Shown here piece after piece: positions 1-9,600 of a DNA stretch of 41,300 nucleotides. Each line of letters begins with the position of its first letter. Position 1 is the first letter of the stretch. The translations under genes and the position numbers were made by a program. The stretch comes from Bacillota bacterium (GTDB taxonomy: Bacteria; Bacillota; Clostridia; Lachnospirales; Lachnospiraceae), in NCBI GenBank assembly GCA_023409835.1, contig JAEYQV010000025.1, forward strand, positions 1-41,300. Reading direction: 5' to 3'. The notes beneath the pieces are model-generated. The model did no database searches and had not been told where the DNA came from. It was given only the letters and a program-made list of their open reading frames with translations.

Positions 1-1492
1 GAGTAACGAACGGTAAGGCTGCCTCCTCTGTCTGTTCGGTAGAAGGAGTTTTCGTCGGTTCTGCAGTAGGTATTGTCGGTGCAATCGTTGGAGACGGAAC
101 TAATTCTACTGTTATTGTTGCCTCTTCTTTCTTATCCTCCTCCGTATAGGTATCCTCATGGGATAACTTCGCAGCCTCTTTATCATTCTGATTTTTCTGG
201 TTATTAAACAAGGATAACACTAATACCCCGCCCAAAATCAGGAATCCAATAAAACAAAACAGATAGATTAACCGTTTTCTATCTTTTTCTTGATGTTCAT
301 TCCTATCCTGTTGTATTCCCTCATCAGCCTTCGGTTTTGCTATCTCCTGGGTTTGATTCTTAGATTCCTCACTAAATGAGTGGCTCTTATATTTTCTTTC
401 TCCACAACTCGTGCAGAAGTCTCCTTCCGCTTTTACTAACTTTCCGCAGTTATTACAGTATTCATAGCCTTCCCTATGTTCACTGTAAAGAAGCTTTTGG
501 GTAAGTACATACCCCTCATCAAGGTATTCTTCCGTAGGATTAACCACTCGGGAAGTCAAATATTCCTCTGTTAATCCTTCTGCGCAGCGATCCAGCGCCT
601 TTCTCATCTCAGCAGCTGAATTATATCTTAGATTTCTTGGACTGCATGCTTTAACAACAATCTCACCCAAGGCATTGCAGGCTAAGCTTGGCAAAGGCGG
701 GATATCCCCGCTCAAGCGTCTGGTTTCAGCATTATAGTTATCATCCGAAGTAATCAAAGTCGGGCTTTGCGGAACAAAAGGAATCCTACCTTTATTTAAT
801 AGCTTATAAAGTACTATTCCCAGAGAGTACAAATCAATTGTCGTGTCATAAGCCTCTCGCTTGCATACTTCCGGAGCCATATAGGTTGCAGTTCCCTTCA
901 TGGATGCTGCCTTAGTCATTTCCGTCAGATTCTTGGCTACACCGAAATCGCCAAGCTTATAATTTCCTGCATCTGTTTTAAATATATTAACTTCTTTTAT
1001 GTCCCTGTGCATGATTCCCTGATTGTGACACAGAGACAGTGCCTCCAGAAGGTTATCCGCCAGCTTAATAATATCTGCTACGGTCATCCCATCTCGTTTT
1101 AAAACCTTGTTTAGCGGAACCAGATATTCCATTCGGATAAATATATCGTAACGCAGCGGTTCTTCTGTATATCTGATTTCATGATCATAATAGGTAACAA
1201 CATAACGGTTGTCTATTTTATTTAAGGATAACATCAGGTTAAACTCAGATGTTATCTCCTCAACTATTTTGGCAAAATGCTGCTCTACTGCGGTTCTGTT
1301 TCCGTTATACTGAAGGAGAGCGTCCTCATACTGTTCCGAATCCGGGATAACAATATGCTTTATTGCAGACAGGTATGTCTTCCCTAAATTCTCCTTATAA
1401 GCAAGATATACCTTGCCATAACTTCCGCCACCTAAAACACTGTTAATTCGATAGCCTTGTATCAACTCGCCTAACATACCATCTGAACTCAT
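1..1492 (-). CDS. Transmembrane Ser/Thr protein kinase with zinc ribbon (3' end outside window)
   Basis: My own translation gives an open frame of 497 codons that runs off the window edge. It starts at ATG 1492. The first ~280 residues are a Hanks-type kinase: glycine-rich loop LGGGSYGKVYLA near residue 20, lysine in SAIKH, catalytic loop MHRDIKEVN near 160, GDFGVAK near 180 and YMAPEV near 200. All core catalytic residues are present, so it should be active. A CxxC...CxxC zinc ribbon (CNNCGKLV, FCTSCGE) follows at about 347-366, then a charged linker, one membrane span at about 407-429 and a Pro/Thr-rich, presumably extracytoplasmic tail. No PASTA repeats are visible in the part seen. It lies 40 bp downstream of a PP2C phosphatase gene and ends the visible type VII secretion operon. 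I infer that it controls secretion by phosphorylation; the FHA domain of EssC is a plausible reader. Confidence 0.93.
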   Translation of the reverse strand, partial: MSSDGMLGELIQGYRINSVLGGGSYGKVYLAYKENLGKTYLSAIKHIVIPDSEQYEDALLQYNGNRTAVEQHFAKIVEEITSEFNLMLSLNKIDNRYVVTYYDHEIRYTEEPLRYDIFIRMEYLVPLNKVLKRDGMTVADIIKLADNLLEALSLCHNQGIMHRDIKEVNIFKTDAGNYKLGDFGVAKNLTEMTKAASMKGTATYMAPEVCKREAYDTTIDLYSLGIVLYKLLNKGRIPFVPQSPTLITSDDNYNAETRRLSGDIPPLPSLACNALGEIVVKACSPRNLRYNSAAEMRKALDRCAEGLTEEYLTSRVVNPTEEYLDEGYVLTQKLLYSEHREGYEYCNNCGKLVKAEGDFCTSCGERKYKSHSFSEESKNQTQEIAKPKADEGIQQDRNEHQEKDRKRLIYLFCFIGFLILGGVLVLSLFNNQKNQNDKEAAKLSHEDTYTEEDKKEEATITVELVPSPTIAPTIPTAEPTKTPSTEQTEEAALPFVT

Positions 1493-1532
1493 AATTATCC
1501 CCCTATGTAGCATCGTATCCGTATTGAATTAC

Positions 1533-2387
1533 TTAACACAAGATTTCATCCATGATATTTATTACTTCAACTATTATGGCAGTAATATTGTCTCTGCCGC
1601 CATTTCCTTCCTGACCTACCAGAGCTGCCTGTATCAGCTCATTCAATGCTTCCTCCGAATTACTATGTTTGCACATGATTCCCTCGATCCTCTGATCCGT
1701 CACTTCATCTGTTAAGCCATCTGTGCAAACCAGAAATCTATCCCCGGGATAAAGTCCCGATACCGGAATAATATCAGCCATCAGCCGCCCGTTTTCCTTT
1801 TTATATCCGAGGTATTTCATTAGCCTGCCTTTACCGGCAGAGGTCTCAGGATTCACTCCAATTCTGGAAAGCATCTGTTTTTCCGTATGATCCTCCGTAA
1901 GCCGGGTTAATTTCCCGGATCGCATAAGATAAACTCGGCTGTCACCAATATTAACAGTAAGAGCTTGTCCTTCCAAGAAGAATACACCGGCTAGAGTTGC
2001 GCCCATATCATGAAGCTCAGACTCTCGTTCGGAAAGCTTTAAGATTAAGTCATTAATCAGCACTATCATCTGATTTATTATTTCCGTTGGTTCTTCTCTG
2101 CTGCTCCTGTATCGGACAGCTTTCTCTATCGCAGATAAATTCTCAACAACAGTTCTGCTTGCTATTTCTCCACCGCTATGTCCGCCCATGCCGTCACTTA
2201 CCGCAATAAACCGCTCTCTATCCAAAGCATAAGTATAATGCATAGTTATCACAGGGTTCTCTAAAGGGGATATGTCGCCGGTCTGTGTCATATCCCTATT
2301 AACGGTTTCACATAGATAAAAATGATCTTCCTGCTTTCTGCGTCGGCGTCCGATATGAGATATGGCATAGCAGTCCAACTGATACAT
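1533..2387 (-). CDS. PP2C-family Ser/Thr protein phosphatase
   Basis: The 284-residue product has the usual single-domain length of the PrpC/Stp1 family. The metal-binding motifs are in order: SHIGRRRRKQEDHF near the N-terminus, SDGMGGHSGGE, GATLAGV, VNIGDSRVYL, CTDGLTDEV and GRDNITAIIVE. It should be a cytoplasmic Mn/Mg-dependent phosphatase that reverses the action of the kinase encoded just downstream. The start at 2387 has the ribosome binding site AAGGAG 8 bases upstream. Kinase-phosphatase pairs of this type are common in Firmicutes, often near rpe/rsgA. Here the pair sits at the end of a WXG100 secretion operon, which suggests a dedicated role. The 106-bp gap upstream is AT-rich and shows no clear promoter. 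Confidence 0.94.
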   Translation of the reverse strand: MYQLDCYAISHIGRRRRKQEDHFYLCETVNRDMTQTGDISPLENPVITMHYTYALDRERFIAVSDGMGGHSGGEIASRTVVENLSAIEKAVRYRSSREEPTEIINQMIVLINDLILKLSERESELHDMGATLAGVFFLEGQALTVNIGDSRVYLMRSGKLTRLTEDHTEKQMLSRIGVNPETSAGKGRLMKYLGYKKENGRLMADIIPVSGLYPGDRFLVCTDGLTDEVTDQRIEGIMCKHSNSEEALNELIQAALVGQEGNGGRDNITAIIVEVINIMDEILC

Positions 2388-2493
2388 ATAAGCTTCTCCT
2401 TATGCTAAATATTGTGCTTTAAATTGCGTCTTATTGTGCACTTTGTATTTTGCTTAAAATTTCACTTTATATTTGAACTTAATTTACACAGGT

Positions 2494-2811
2494 TTAATAG
2501 AATAGCGGTATTTCATTTGCCCAGTTTACGGCCTTGGCCTGTGCAGCTTTGTATTGATCGGAAAAATAATATAACAACTCCGAATAATATTTCATATAAT
2601 CATTTATCTTTTGATAAGTAGATTCACTATACGTCAGTTTTTCCCACATATTCAGATAAGTACTATAATCCGTGCCTTCCCAAGTTGCAGACATATTAAC
2701 TACTTCCGATCCTGCATGCTTCATGTATGTACTATGTTGTGCTAGACGTTTTTCAATTTCTGCTGCAGCTTTCTCCAGCTGTTTATGGTCAACCTCTATA
2801 TATCTGTTCAT
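2494..2811 (-). CDS. WXG100-family protein (third copy), putative lipase partner
   Basis: The 105-residue product is predicted to be an all-helical hairpin with the WXG signature SATWEGTDY (Trp44). That is the same position as in the two other WXG proteins of this operon. A YxxxD-type motif (YYFSD) occurs in the C-terminal helix, as in the secretion signal of the family. AAGGAGG lies about 8 bases before the ATG. It lies directly after the coiled-coil gene and the lipase-like gene. It is therefore more likely a specific targeting partner or chaperone of that effector than the main EsxA-like protein. It could also be a secreted substrate itself. Confidence 0.88.
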   Translation of the reverse strand: MNRYIEVDHKQLEKAAAEIEKRLAQHSTYMKHAGSEVVNMSATWEGTDYSTYLNMWEKLTYSESTYQKINDYMKYYSELLYYFSDQYKAAQAKAVNWANEIPLFY

Positions 2812-2832
2812 TCGCTTAACCTCCTTGCAGGG

Positions 2833-3105
2833 TTATACATGAAGCTGGTTCTTTACATGGCGATAATGCTCCGCTACTTTTTCAATGCCTGTGGCACAGC
2901 GTTCATTTCCTATACCTCTAAAATCAGCTCTTACCCCCTGAGCGATATTCTCAAGCTCGTTCACTATCCCCTGGAGCTCCGACCTGATCCCCTCCAGTTC
3001 AGAACGTGCATGATCCCTTGCTCTCCTGGATTCCTCTTCTCTTCGTCTTCTGGCTTCTTCCTCAGCTGCTTGCTCCGCTGCTATCCTTTTTGCATTATCA
3101 TCCAT
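2833..3105 (-). CDS. Small charged coiled-coil protein, putative T7SS targeting partner
   Basis: A longer reading frame opens at 3126, but its first six codons contain the ribosome binding site AAAGGGGG. Translation most likely begins at one of the tandem ATGs at 3108/3105; I chose 3105 for its spacing of 7. The ~90-residue protein is almost entirely helical. Its N-terminal half is extremely charged (AEEEARRRREEESRRARD), followed by heptad-like SELEGIRSELQGIVNELENI. No WXG motif is present. It resembles in size and placement the small helical partners encoded beside type VII effectors (Lap/Tlaa-type proteins). I infer that role from context only. It overlaps or abuts the lipase-like gene, so the two are probably translationally coupled. 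Confidence 0.75.
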   Translation of the reverse strand: MDDNAKRIAAEQAAEEEARRRREEESRRARDHARSELEGIRSELQGIVNELENIAQGVRADFRGIGNERCATGIEKVAEHYRHVKNQLHV

Positions 3106-3118
3106 CATAGGGCCCCCT

Positions 3119-4906
3119 TTAAGCATGTTTAATCTGAGTCAGCAGCTTCGCTTCCACTGCCTCAAATTCCGCTGCTGTATCATTAAGATAATTCACACAC
3201 TTTAACAAGCGCCAGCTATATCCGGTAAGAGCATCCACCTTAAATATCGTCCACCAATCCCAGATACTGACCTTCGAGTATAAGGTATTGAGCCGTCTGT
3301 CCAGACTGTCTATCCTGGCATTCACTGCCGCCAGCCTTCCGGCATAATCACGAAGCTTGTTGGTGTTAACCTGAATATATGGATTTTGGGTGGCATATTT
3401 GTAGCCGGAGTTGAGATTGTTATTATACCAATCCATAAGGCCGTTAACCAACTTTTCCATATAATCTATGACTTTATCAACAAGCTCAGTTGCTGTATTC
3501 TTTAAGAATAGAATCAATTCATAGGTTATTCTGCAAGTCCATAGTACAACCTCAAGTATGGCAACCGTTTTTACTATAATCGGGGCCACGAAACTAATGA
3601 TGTAGGCTGCTGCTAATGCTACGACAGCTGTTTCGAATAGGCCGTGTTTTTCTCTATACTCATTAAGTTTATCTATCAGCAGCTGTGCCAGCTCATCATC
3701 ATAAGCCTTGAAAGCAGTGATTAATGTTTTTATTCCGTCCGGAGTATTAAATAAATCATGTATAAGAGACGGACTAATCAGCAATAGTCCTGTGTACATA
3801 TCTAAATCCGATACATTATCTCCATTCACCGGAACTCCTTTTCCTAAAAATGATTGAGCAACATCCATTAATCCTCTCGTTATATATTGGCGTTCTTCGG
3901 GATCCATTGCCATGATGTCATTACTTTGTTTCTCAAGAAATTTTGATAAGTCACCCTGCTTTGCAGAGGGATTAAAGCTCCCATCCGAGGAAAGCATAGC
4001 ATTCATATAATGATATTTCTTAGTATCCTCATCGGCTTCCGGTGCTTCAAAATACAGAATATGATCGTCCGGAACAGCTCTGTTTCCTAATATATTTACA
4101 TAATCATTATCTGCGGAAAGTGAGTACATTTTATTAACTACATCCTTATACTCTTCACCATATTTCTTTTTGTAATACTCCAATGCTTCCGGGGAAAAGC
4201 CCTGACCATCGAAGCTGTAGCAGGTATCCACCAAATCTGAATTTAAAGTTACATATTGAGACTTGTTACCTCCTTTTGAATGGCCGGTTACTATAATATT
4301 ATTATCTGAAGTAAAATTATTCTTTGCTGCAATATAGTTAAAGTAATTTAAAGCCTGTGCCTGTTGGTCCGTCGCATATTCCGTAATAGTTTTTTTACCG
4401 ATTACGTTTCCATACCCATCATATTCATAGTAGGTATTCTCTTCCGGTATTCCTGAGAGACCCTCTCCGTTATCAATCCATTCACCACTTCCGGTACCGC
4501 GGTAAACCACATATACAGTTCCATCCTTATCCGAAAAGGTGCATGCATTTAAGCCCGATGTCTTATTGAAACCGGCATTTACATCATTACTCTGGTCCGT
4601 GATCTTGCTGCTTTGATTATCAATAACCAAATCAGCCAAATGGGGATTCTGTTTAACAGCTTCATAGATAATAGAAAATTGTTCTTTTCTACTTAAAAAC
4701 TCCGCTTTATCAATGTTATATTGCTCACCGATTGCTTCACTCCATTCAACGTTATCTCCATAGCTATTGTCAAGAGCTTCTGTGATCCTTTTCATATTCC
4801 ATTCGCCATCTACAGCTTTAACCTGTTTGATATCCAAATACATTACTGTATTTAATATTGCTGCTTCATTTGCCGAAGAACCTGAGCTTACATCAACAGT
4901 ACCCAT
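3119..4906 (-). CDS. Lipase-like alpha/beta hydrolase with C-terminal WXG-like region, putative type VII secreted effector
   Basis: The frame extends to a GTG at 4915, but GGAG lies 8 bases before the ATG at 4906, giving 595 residues. The N-terminal ~330 residues are an alpha/beta hydrolase of the Mbeg1/DUF2974 type: YVVYRGTGSGEW, the nucleophile elbow VTGHSKGGN (Ser about 210), a candidate acid in SADNDYVNIL (about 266-268) and a candidate His in KYHYMN (about 299). A hydrophobic stretch follows around residues 425-465 (AAAYIISFVAPIIVK), then a helical C-terminus beginning IQVNTNKLRDYAGRL, which reads like the start of a WXG/LXG domain. Enzyme first and targeting helices last is the reverse of LXG toxins and matches Staphylococcus aureus TslA. 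Its flanking lipoprotein and two small helical partners fit that model. The substrate is unknown; membrane phospholipid or acyl ester is the inference. Confidence 0.82.
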   Translation of the reverse strand: MGTVDVSSGSSANEAAILNTVMYLDIKQVKAVDGEWNMKRITEALDNSYGDNVEWSEAIGEQYNIDKAEFLSRKEQFSIIYEAVKQNPHLADLVIDNQSSKITDQSNDVNAGFNKTSGLNACTFSDKDGTVYVVYRGTGSGEWIDNGEGLSGIPEENTYYEYDGYGNVIGKKTITEYATDQQAQALNYFNYIAAKNNFTSDNNIIVTGHSKGGNKSQYVTLNSDLVDTCYSFDGQGFSPEALEYYKKKYGEEYKDVVNKMYSLSADNDYVNILGNRAVPDDHILYFEAPEADEDTKKYHYMNAMLSSDGSFNPSAKQGDLSKFLEKQSNDIMAMDPEERQYITRGLMDVAQSFLGKGVPVNGDNVSDLDMYTGLLLISPSLIHDLFNTPDGIKTLITAFKAYDDELAQLLIDKLNEYREKHGLFETAVVALAAAYIISFVAPIIVKTVAILEVVLWTCRITYELILFLKNTATELVDKVIDYMEKLVNGLMDWYNNNLNSGYKYATQNPYIQVNTNKLRDYAGRLAAVNARIDSLDRRLNTLYSKVSIWDWWTIFKVDALTGYSWRLLKCVNYLNDTAAEFEAVEAKLLTQIKHA

Positions 4907-4907
4907 C

Positions 4908-5615
4908 TCAATCACTCCATTCTACAGACTTGAACTTAAACTCTTTATCCATGATAAATACCCCGCTGGTATTGACATAACCCTTCGCATCATCAAAAAC
5001 AGTATCATCCAGCTCAAGTTTTGAGAGGCTGTCATAATATCCTTCATTTAAGTAACCAATCGTAATATTGCATTGGTAGCCTTCCTTTTCCAGCACCTGA
5101 CGAAATTGTTCCAGATCATCTTCTCTTGCCACCGCAGTCGGATTATCCTCTATTAATAATAGGAAGGTTAGCACCTGTTCTTTACAGTAAACATCCGCCG
5201 TAGTATTCTTGTTATATTCCTCAGGTAAAGTCAACCCAGTAGGTGTAAAAACGACAAGACTGCGCGGATAGACCTGCCCTGCTAATTCATGAATTTTATC
5301 TTCAATATCCTTTTTAAGTATAATAGATATGAAATTATCTTTAATTTTACCGGTTTTATAATTTCTTCTTACTGTTATTATTTCACTCGGGTAATCCTTT
5401 GACTTAACCAGCATCTCTGTATAGCTGGCAGACCAAACCTGTGTATCTATGTCAAATAACTCGAATTCTTCTCCGTATTTCTCATTCATATATGACAACA
5501 TATCATCTTTAATATGTTCCGCATTTTCACTCCCATTTTTCATACAACCGCTCACCCCTATTATCAGAAATAAAAGAAAAAGAACTATAATAAATATCTT
5601 ACCATACTTATTCAT
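4908..5615 (-). CDS. Lipoprotein, putative immunity protein for the lipase-like effector
   Basis: The 235-residue product begins with a lipoprotein signal: MNKYGK, a hydrophobic core IFIIVLFLLFLIIG and the lipobox GVSGC with Cys24. It should be anchored on the outer face of the membrane. I recognise no enzymatic motif in the mature domain. Its stop lies within a few bases of the effector start (the effector ATG is at 4906), so the two genes are tightly coupled. In the S. aureus TslA system the immunity proteins (TilA) are cell-surface lipoproteins encoded beside the lipase. The same job is likely here but is inferred only from position and localisation. A secretion-apparatus accessory role is the alternative. 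Confidence 0.85.
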   Translation of the reverse strand: MNKYGKIFIIVLFLLFLIIGVSGCMKNGSENAEHIKDDMLSYMNEKYGEEFELFDIDTQVWSASYTEMLVKSKDYPSEIITVRRNYKTGKIKDNFISIILKKDIEDKIHELAGQVYPRSLVVFTPTGLTLPEEYNKNTTADVYCKEQVLTFLLLIEDNPTAVAREDDLEQFRQVLEKEGYQCNITIGYLNEGYYDSLSKLELDDTVFDDAKGYVNTSGVFIMDKEFKFKSVEWSD

Positions 5616-5666
5616 ATGCGGTACCTTCCTTTATCGCGATACATAATAATTGACACAATCATTCTA

Positions 5667-5691
5667 AGGATGGCGGCTTAACCGCCATCCT
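5667..5691 (-). terminator. GC-rich stem-loop after the second WXG100 gene
   Basis: A perfect 9-bp stem GGATGGCGG/CCGCCATCC with a 5-base loop, extendable by one A-T pair, sits 23 bases after the WXG100 stop. It is not followed by a run of T on the minus strand (TTAGAATG). It may therefore act as a partial terminator or an mRNA 3'-end stabiliser rather than a full stop. It would let the WXG genes be expressed above the downstream effector genes. Confidence 0.6.
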
Positions 5692-5713
5692 CAATTCATA
5701 TGTACGTGCCAGA

Positions 5714-6019
5714 TTATTTAAACGCATCTGCCAGGTTGGTGTTCGCTGTTTCCGTATCAAAATAGCCTGTTTCTACATTCGTTCTGAGGAATTTTACATA
5801 GTTATCAATGATTTTATAGTAATTATCAAAATACTTTGCGGCGAATTCATTATAAGCGCTCACTGTTGCATTAGCCGCTTCACCTTCCCAGGTGTTCGTA
5901 AGGTTTTTTATCGTTGTCTGGCTCTCGATTAATTCGTCATTCAATTTCTTATTTAAGCCTTCAATTGAATTAGCAATCTGAGCAACCTGTTCGGTATTTA
6001 CTCTAATTTGACCTGCCAT
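5714..6019 (-). CDS. WXG100-family secreted protein (EsxA-like)
   Basis: The 101-residue helical-hairpin protein has the WXG turn LTNTWEGEA with Trp44. Its C-terminal tail includes GYFDTE, matching the YxxxD/E type VII export signal. These proteins form four-helix dimers that are secreted by, and needed for, EssC-driven export. The start has a strong GGAGGGGG site. It lies 18 bp after the first WXG gene and directly before the hairpin at 5667-5691. It is the better candidate for the structural EsxA-like substrate because it carries the export motif. Confidence 0.93.
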   Translation of the reverse strand: MAGQIRVNTEQVAQIANSIEGLNKKLNDELIESQTTIKNLTNTWEGEAANATVSAYNEFAAKYFDNYYKIIDNYVKFLRTNVETGYFDTETANTNLADAFK

Positions 6020-6037
6020 TTGTATCCCCCTCCCTTT

Positions 6038-6340
6038 TTAATTTGTTAGCTTTCTCGCCTGCGTAATATTCGTATCCTGTCGATTGCTGTAATTCATCTT
6101 TTGCTTAAAAATTGTCTCGGAAGCCAGCTTTAGTTTCTGAGCCATGCTTTTTAACTCTTCACAAAAGCCGTTAATCTGGTCAACAAATGCAAGATTATCT
6201 TCACCTTCCCAAGCTTCTCCCATGGTCTGTGCCTGTTGCAGTAATTGGGCATAAATCTCTGAATAATCATCTGACAGACCGCTTAACTTCTGAGAGGCCT
6301 TGTCTAATTCTTCAGGTGTTACCCTTATTTTCTTCCCCAT
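6038..6340 (-). CDS. WXG100-family protein
   Basis: The 100-residue protein has the WXG turn MGEAWEGED with Trp44 and an otherwise helical sequence, typical of EsxA/EsxB-like proteins. No clear YxxxD/E motif is visible at its C-terminus (QKMNYSNRQDTN). This suggests that it is exported as a heterodimer with the next gene product or acts as its partner. AAAGGAG precedes the ATG. It lies 25 bp after yukD in the operon. Confidence 0.92.
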   Translation of the reverse strand: MGKKIRVTPEELDKASQKLSGLSDDYSEIYAQLLQQAQTMGEAWEGEDNLAFVDQINGFCEELKSMAQKLKLASETIFKQKMNYSNRQDTNITQARKLTN

Positions 6341-6365
6341 TTTTCTTACTCCTTTCGGAAATATA

Positions 6366-6617
6366 TTATATCAATATCAGCTTCGCACCATTTTTTATAC
6401 CTGATTCGTAAACTGACATATTGATATTCAGAATATTACCGGATACAGCATCACATAAAACTGTATCCTCAGCCGCCAAAAAAGTCCCATCGGACAGCTC
6501 GCTTATCACTTTTGATACCAACAGCAGAACCTCACTGATTTTACTGGATAGAGGAATGTAAATATCGAAGGATTTACTCGCAGCCGGTAAATAGACCTCC
6601 ACAAGAACTCTTTCCAT
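6366..6617 (-). CDS. yukD: YukD/EsaB ubiquitin-like type VII secretion protein
   Basis: The 83-residue product has the size of Bacillus subtilis YukD and S. aureus EsaB (about 80) and a predicted beta-grasp pattern. It begins RVLVEVYLPAASKSFDIYIP, has an acidic middle, and ends SGIKNGAKLILI, typical of the family. It is a cytoplasmic regulator or scaffold needed for secretion and is not conjugated like ubiquitin. Its ATG overlaps the essC stop as TAATG, showing translational coupling. Its place between EssC and the WXG100 genes confirms the assignment. Confidence 0.85.
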   Translation of the reverse strand: MERVLVEVYLPAASKSFDIYIPLSSKISEVLLLVSKVISELSDGTFLAAEDTVLCDAVSGNILNINMSVYESGIKNGAKLILI

Positions 6618-9600
6618 TATTCTTCCTCCTTATACATTGTGATCAGCTTCATTTTAACCGGCTTGCCGTTTTCAATTGCAAAACCAAATTCAGACGTGAT
6701 CTCATCATTCATTTCTTTCGTTGTCTTAGTCGCTTTCAGCTGGTACTGTTCTGCCACTCCATTACCAACCCAGATACCGTCCTTTTGTGTAACATGCTTC
6801 TTATACCATTTCTCATAGGAGAAGGAGGTTATATTTTTAAGTGCTTCCGAAACTATGAATATAATATTATACTTTACGTCGCCCTTTTCCAGGATCAGCT
6901 GCAGCTGTTCCTTTGCTTTATCCGAGAGATGGTTCTTCAGTTCTGAAACCGAATTGATCATAATAACCTTCTGTTCAAAGGGCTTAACAGTTTCGCCTTT
7001 CTCCAGAGCCTCCTTCGTAGTGTTATTACGATATACGGTCAGTGCAAACAGGGAATCCATTGCCTTATCAAATTCCTCTGCTTGAGAATAGTATGTAATT
7101 CCGGTATTGTCCTCCTGTTTATAGCTCTGTAATGCATCAATCAATGTCACCTCAGCCGGACAGTGATCTGCCAATAATCTGCTTATGGAATAGGTAGTAT
7201 TTATATGATCATTGCCGGATGACAGAATGAGGTGTACATAGGAGCTGTCAAACGGATAGTAATGAACCTCCAGGGAGCTGCTCTCAACGCCAATCGGTAG
7301 CTTCAGATAATTACCTGTCCTGATATAATCACGGAGGAACTCAATACTAACCTTATCCGGCAATACCGGTACCTTTCTGGCAGCCTTTCCGGACCAAACA
7401 TCATTCTGGGCTTTGCAGAAGCTTCGAATATAGTGAAAGATATTATCCTCCTTCGTAATATGTGCGGTCTGGAATTCATAAATCTCCTCCAGCTTCACTA
7501 GACCCCTCCCTTTGTACTTAGAGGGAGTTAATCCATCCGTTTTTCCCAAAACAGTGGAATAATCAGTCGTATCATTCATCTGAAGAATGAGGAGCTGCTT
7601 AAAGTTCTGCAGAAGTCGGAAGCGTATTGAATTCGTACCGATTGCTGTGATTACAAAGTAGATGCCATACTTTATTCCCTCACGAGATATATAATTTACA
7701 GCCTCTTCTTTTTCCTCATAAGTTTCCGTGAAGGCTGAGAAGTTATTTATGATTATAACAATGGAAGGAAGCTTATCTTTTGCCGTTTCTATATAGGATT
7801 TAAAATCTCCGCCATAATCAGAAAAGAGCTTCTTTCTCTTTTCAATCTCTTTATAAAGAAGCTTGAACAGATTGCTTACCTTTTCACTCTCATTAGCCAA
7901 TATCACATCGCCCACCTGCGGAGCTTTTATAAAGGCTTTCAGAGTCTCGGAGGCAAAGTCTAAAACATAGATGTTTAACTCCTCCGGCGAATGTTCCTGC
8001 ATGAGTGAATATATCATTGTTGTAACAAAGGTTGTTTTTCCGCTTCCAGCTGCACCATATACTACTACGTTTCCCTCCTGTGATATCGGCAGCGTGAGCA
8101 GGTTCTGCTTCTGTCTGGATGGATCATCATATTCTCCAATGACAGGATTTAATTCAAAACTCGATGCGTTTCTCCTATCATACTTAGCTTTCAGCTCCTC
8201 CAGATAAATCATTTCCGGTATCGGTTCCATCCATAGCTGGCGTACTTTAATATTCTCCTCCTTAGCAATACTACTCAGATACTGTGTTATAACATCAAGT
8301 TGTTTCTGAGGATTAGCCTGGAAGCCCTTCCTGTTATCAATTTTTATCTGCTTCATGGGGTGCCCGATTCGATCGATTACCGTAACACTCGTGTCCTTCT
8401 CTGCCATTACCTTATCACTCGGATAGTAGGGTGCACCTGCCCAGGCAGATTGGCCAAGCTCAAACAATTCGTTATATCCTACCTGAAGATAGAATCTTCC
8501 TGTATGGGACAGCTCGGCTGCATCCGGGCGTTTCAGCATATCCATACTATCAGCACGCTCCTGCACCTTTAAACAAACCCTAAATTTACTGTTACTCCAT
8601 ATCTGATCATCGACTACACCGGATGGCTTCTGTGTTGCCAGAATTAAGTGTACGCCAAGACTACGGCCAATACGTGCTGCACTGATCAGCTGTGCCATGA
8701 ACTCCGGTTGCTGAGTCTTCAGCTCAGCAAACTCATCCGAAATGATGAACAGATGAGGTAAAGGCTCTGTCACTATTCTATCGCGGTATAGTTTTTGGTA
8801 CTTATATATATCGATGTTACTTATATTAACGTTCTTGCTCGCTTCTGCAAACAATGCCTGCCTTCTTCTCAGTTCGCTTTCTATGGACAGAAGTGATCGT
8901 TTCACGGCTGCCCCATCCAGATTCGTTATAATGCCTGCCGTGTGCGGAAGGTTCTCAAAGGCTTTCGCCATTCCACCTCCCTTATAATCGATCAGGATAA
9001 ATGCCACCTCCTGTGGATGGTAATTAACGGCTAAGGATAATATATAAGTAATGATAAATTCGCTTTTTCCTGACCCGGTCATACCTGCTACCAGACCGTG
9101 AGGTCCATGGAACTTCTCATGCAGATCAAGCTTAAAGGTATCCCCCAGCGTGTCCACGCCGACAGCAACCTCCAGTGACTTTGTGGGGTCATTTTCCTTC
9201 CATCTTGCCATAGAATTCAAATGCTCAACCTTACCCACACCGAACATTTCAAGAAAAGTATACATGGAAGGAAGCTTATAGGTGCTTGCCAAGGTATCTA
9301 ACTGTATATTGGCCAGCTTTATGCTTAATTGCATGGGATCGGCCTTCACATAGATATCAGGTGTAAAGGAGATAAATTGACCGGTAATATCGTTCTTGTC
9401 AAATATCTTACCATATCCATTCTCCAGCTCAATCACTGCACTACATTCCTTCGGCACATTATTTAAAACATCATAAAATGTCATAACACTGATATGTATG
9501 TTCTTCTTTAATGAATAGATCAGCTTTAGCATCTCCGCATGGAGAGCCAATCTGCGGCTTAGCGTAAAAATAAAGTAATATGGAACGACATCCGCCATAT

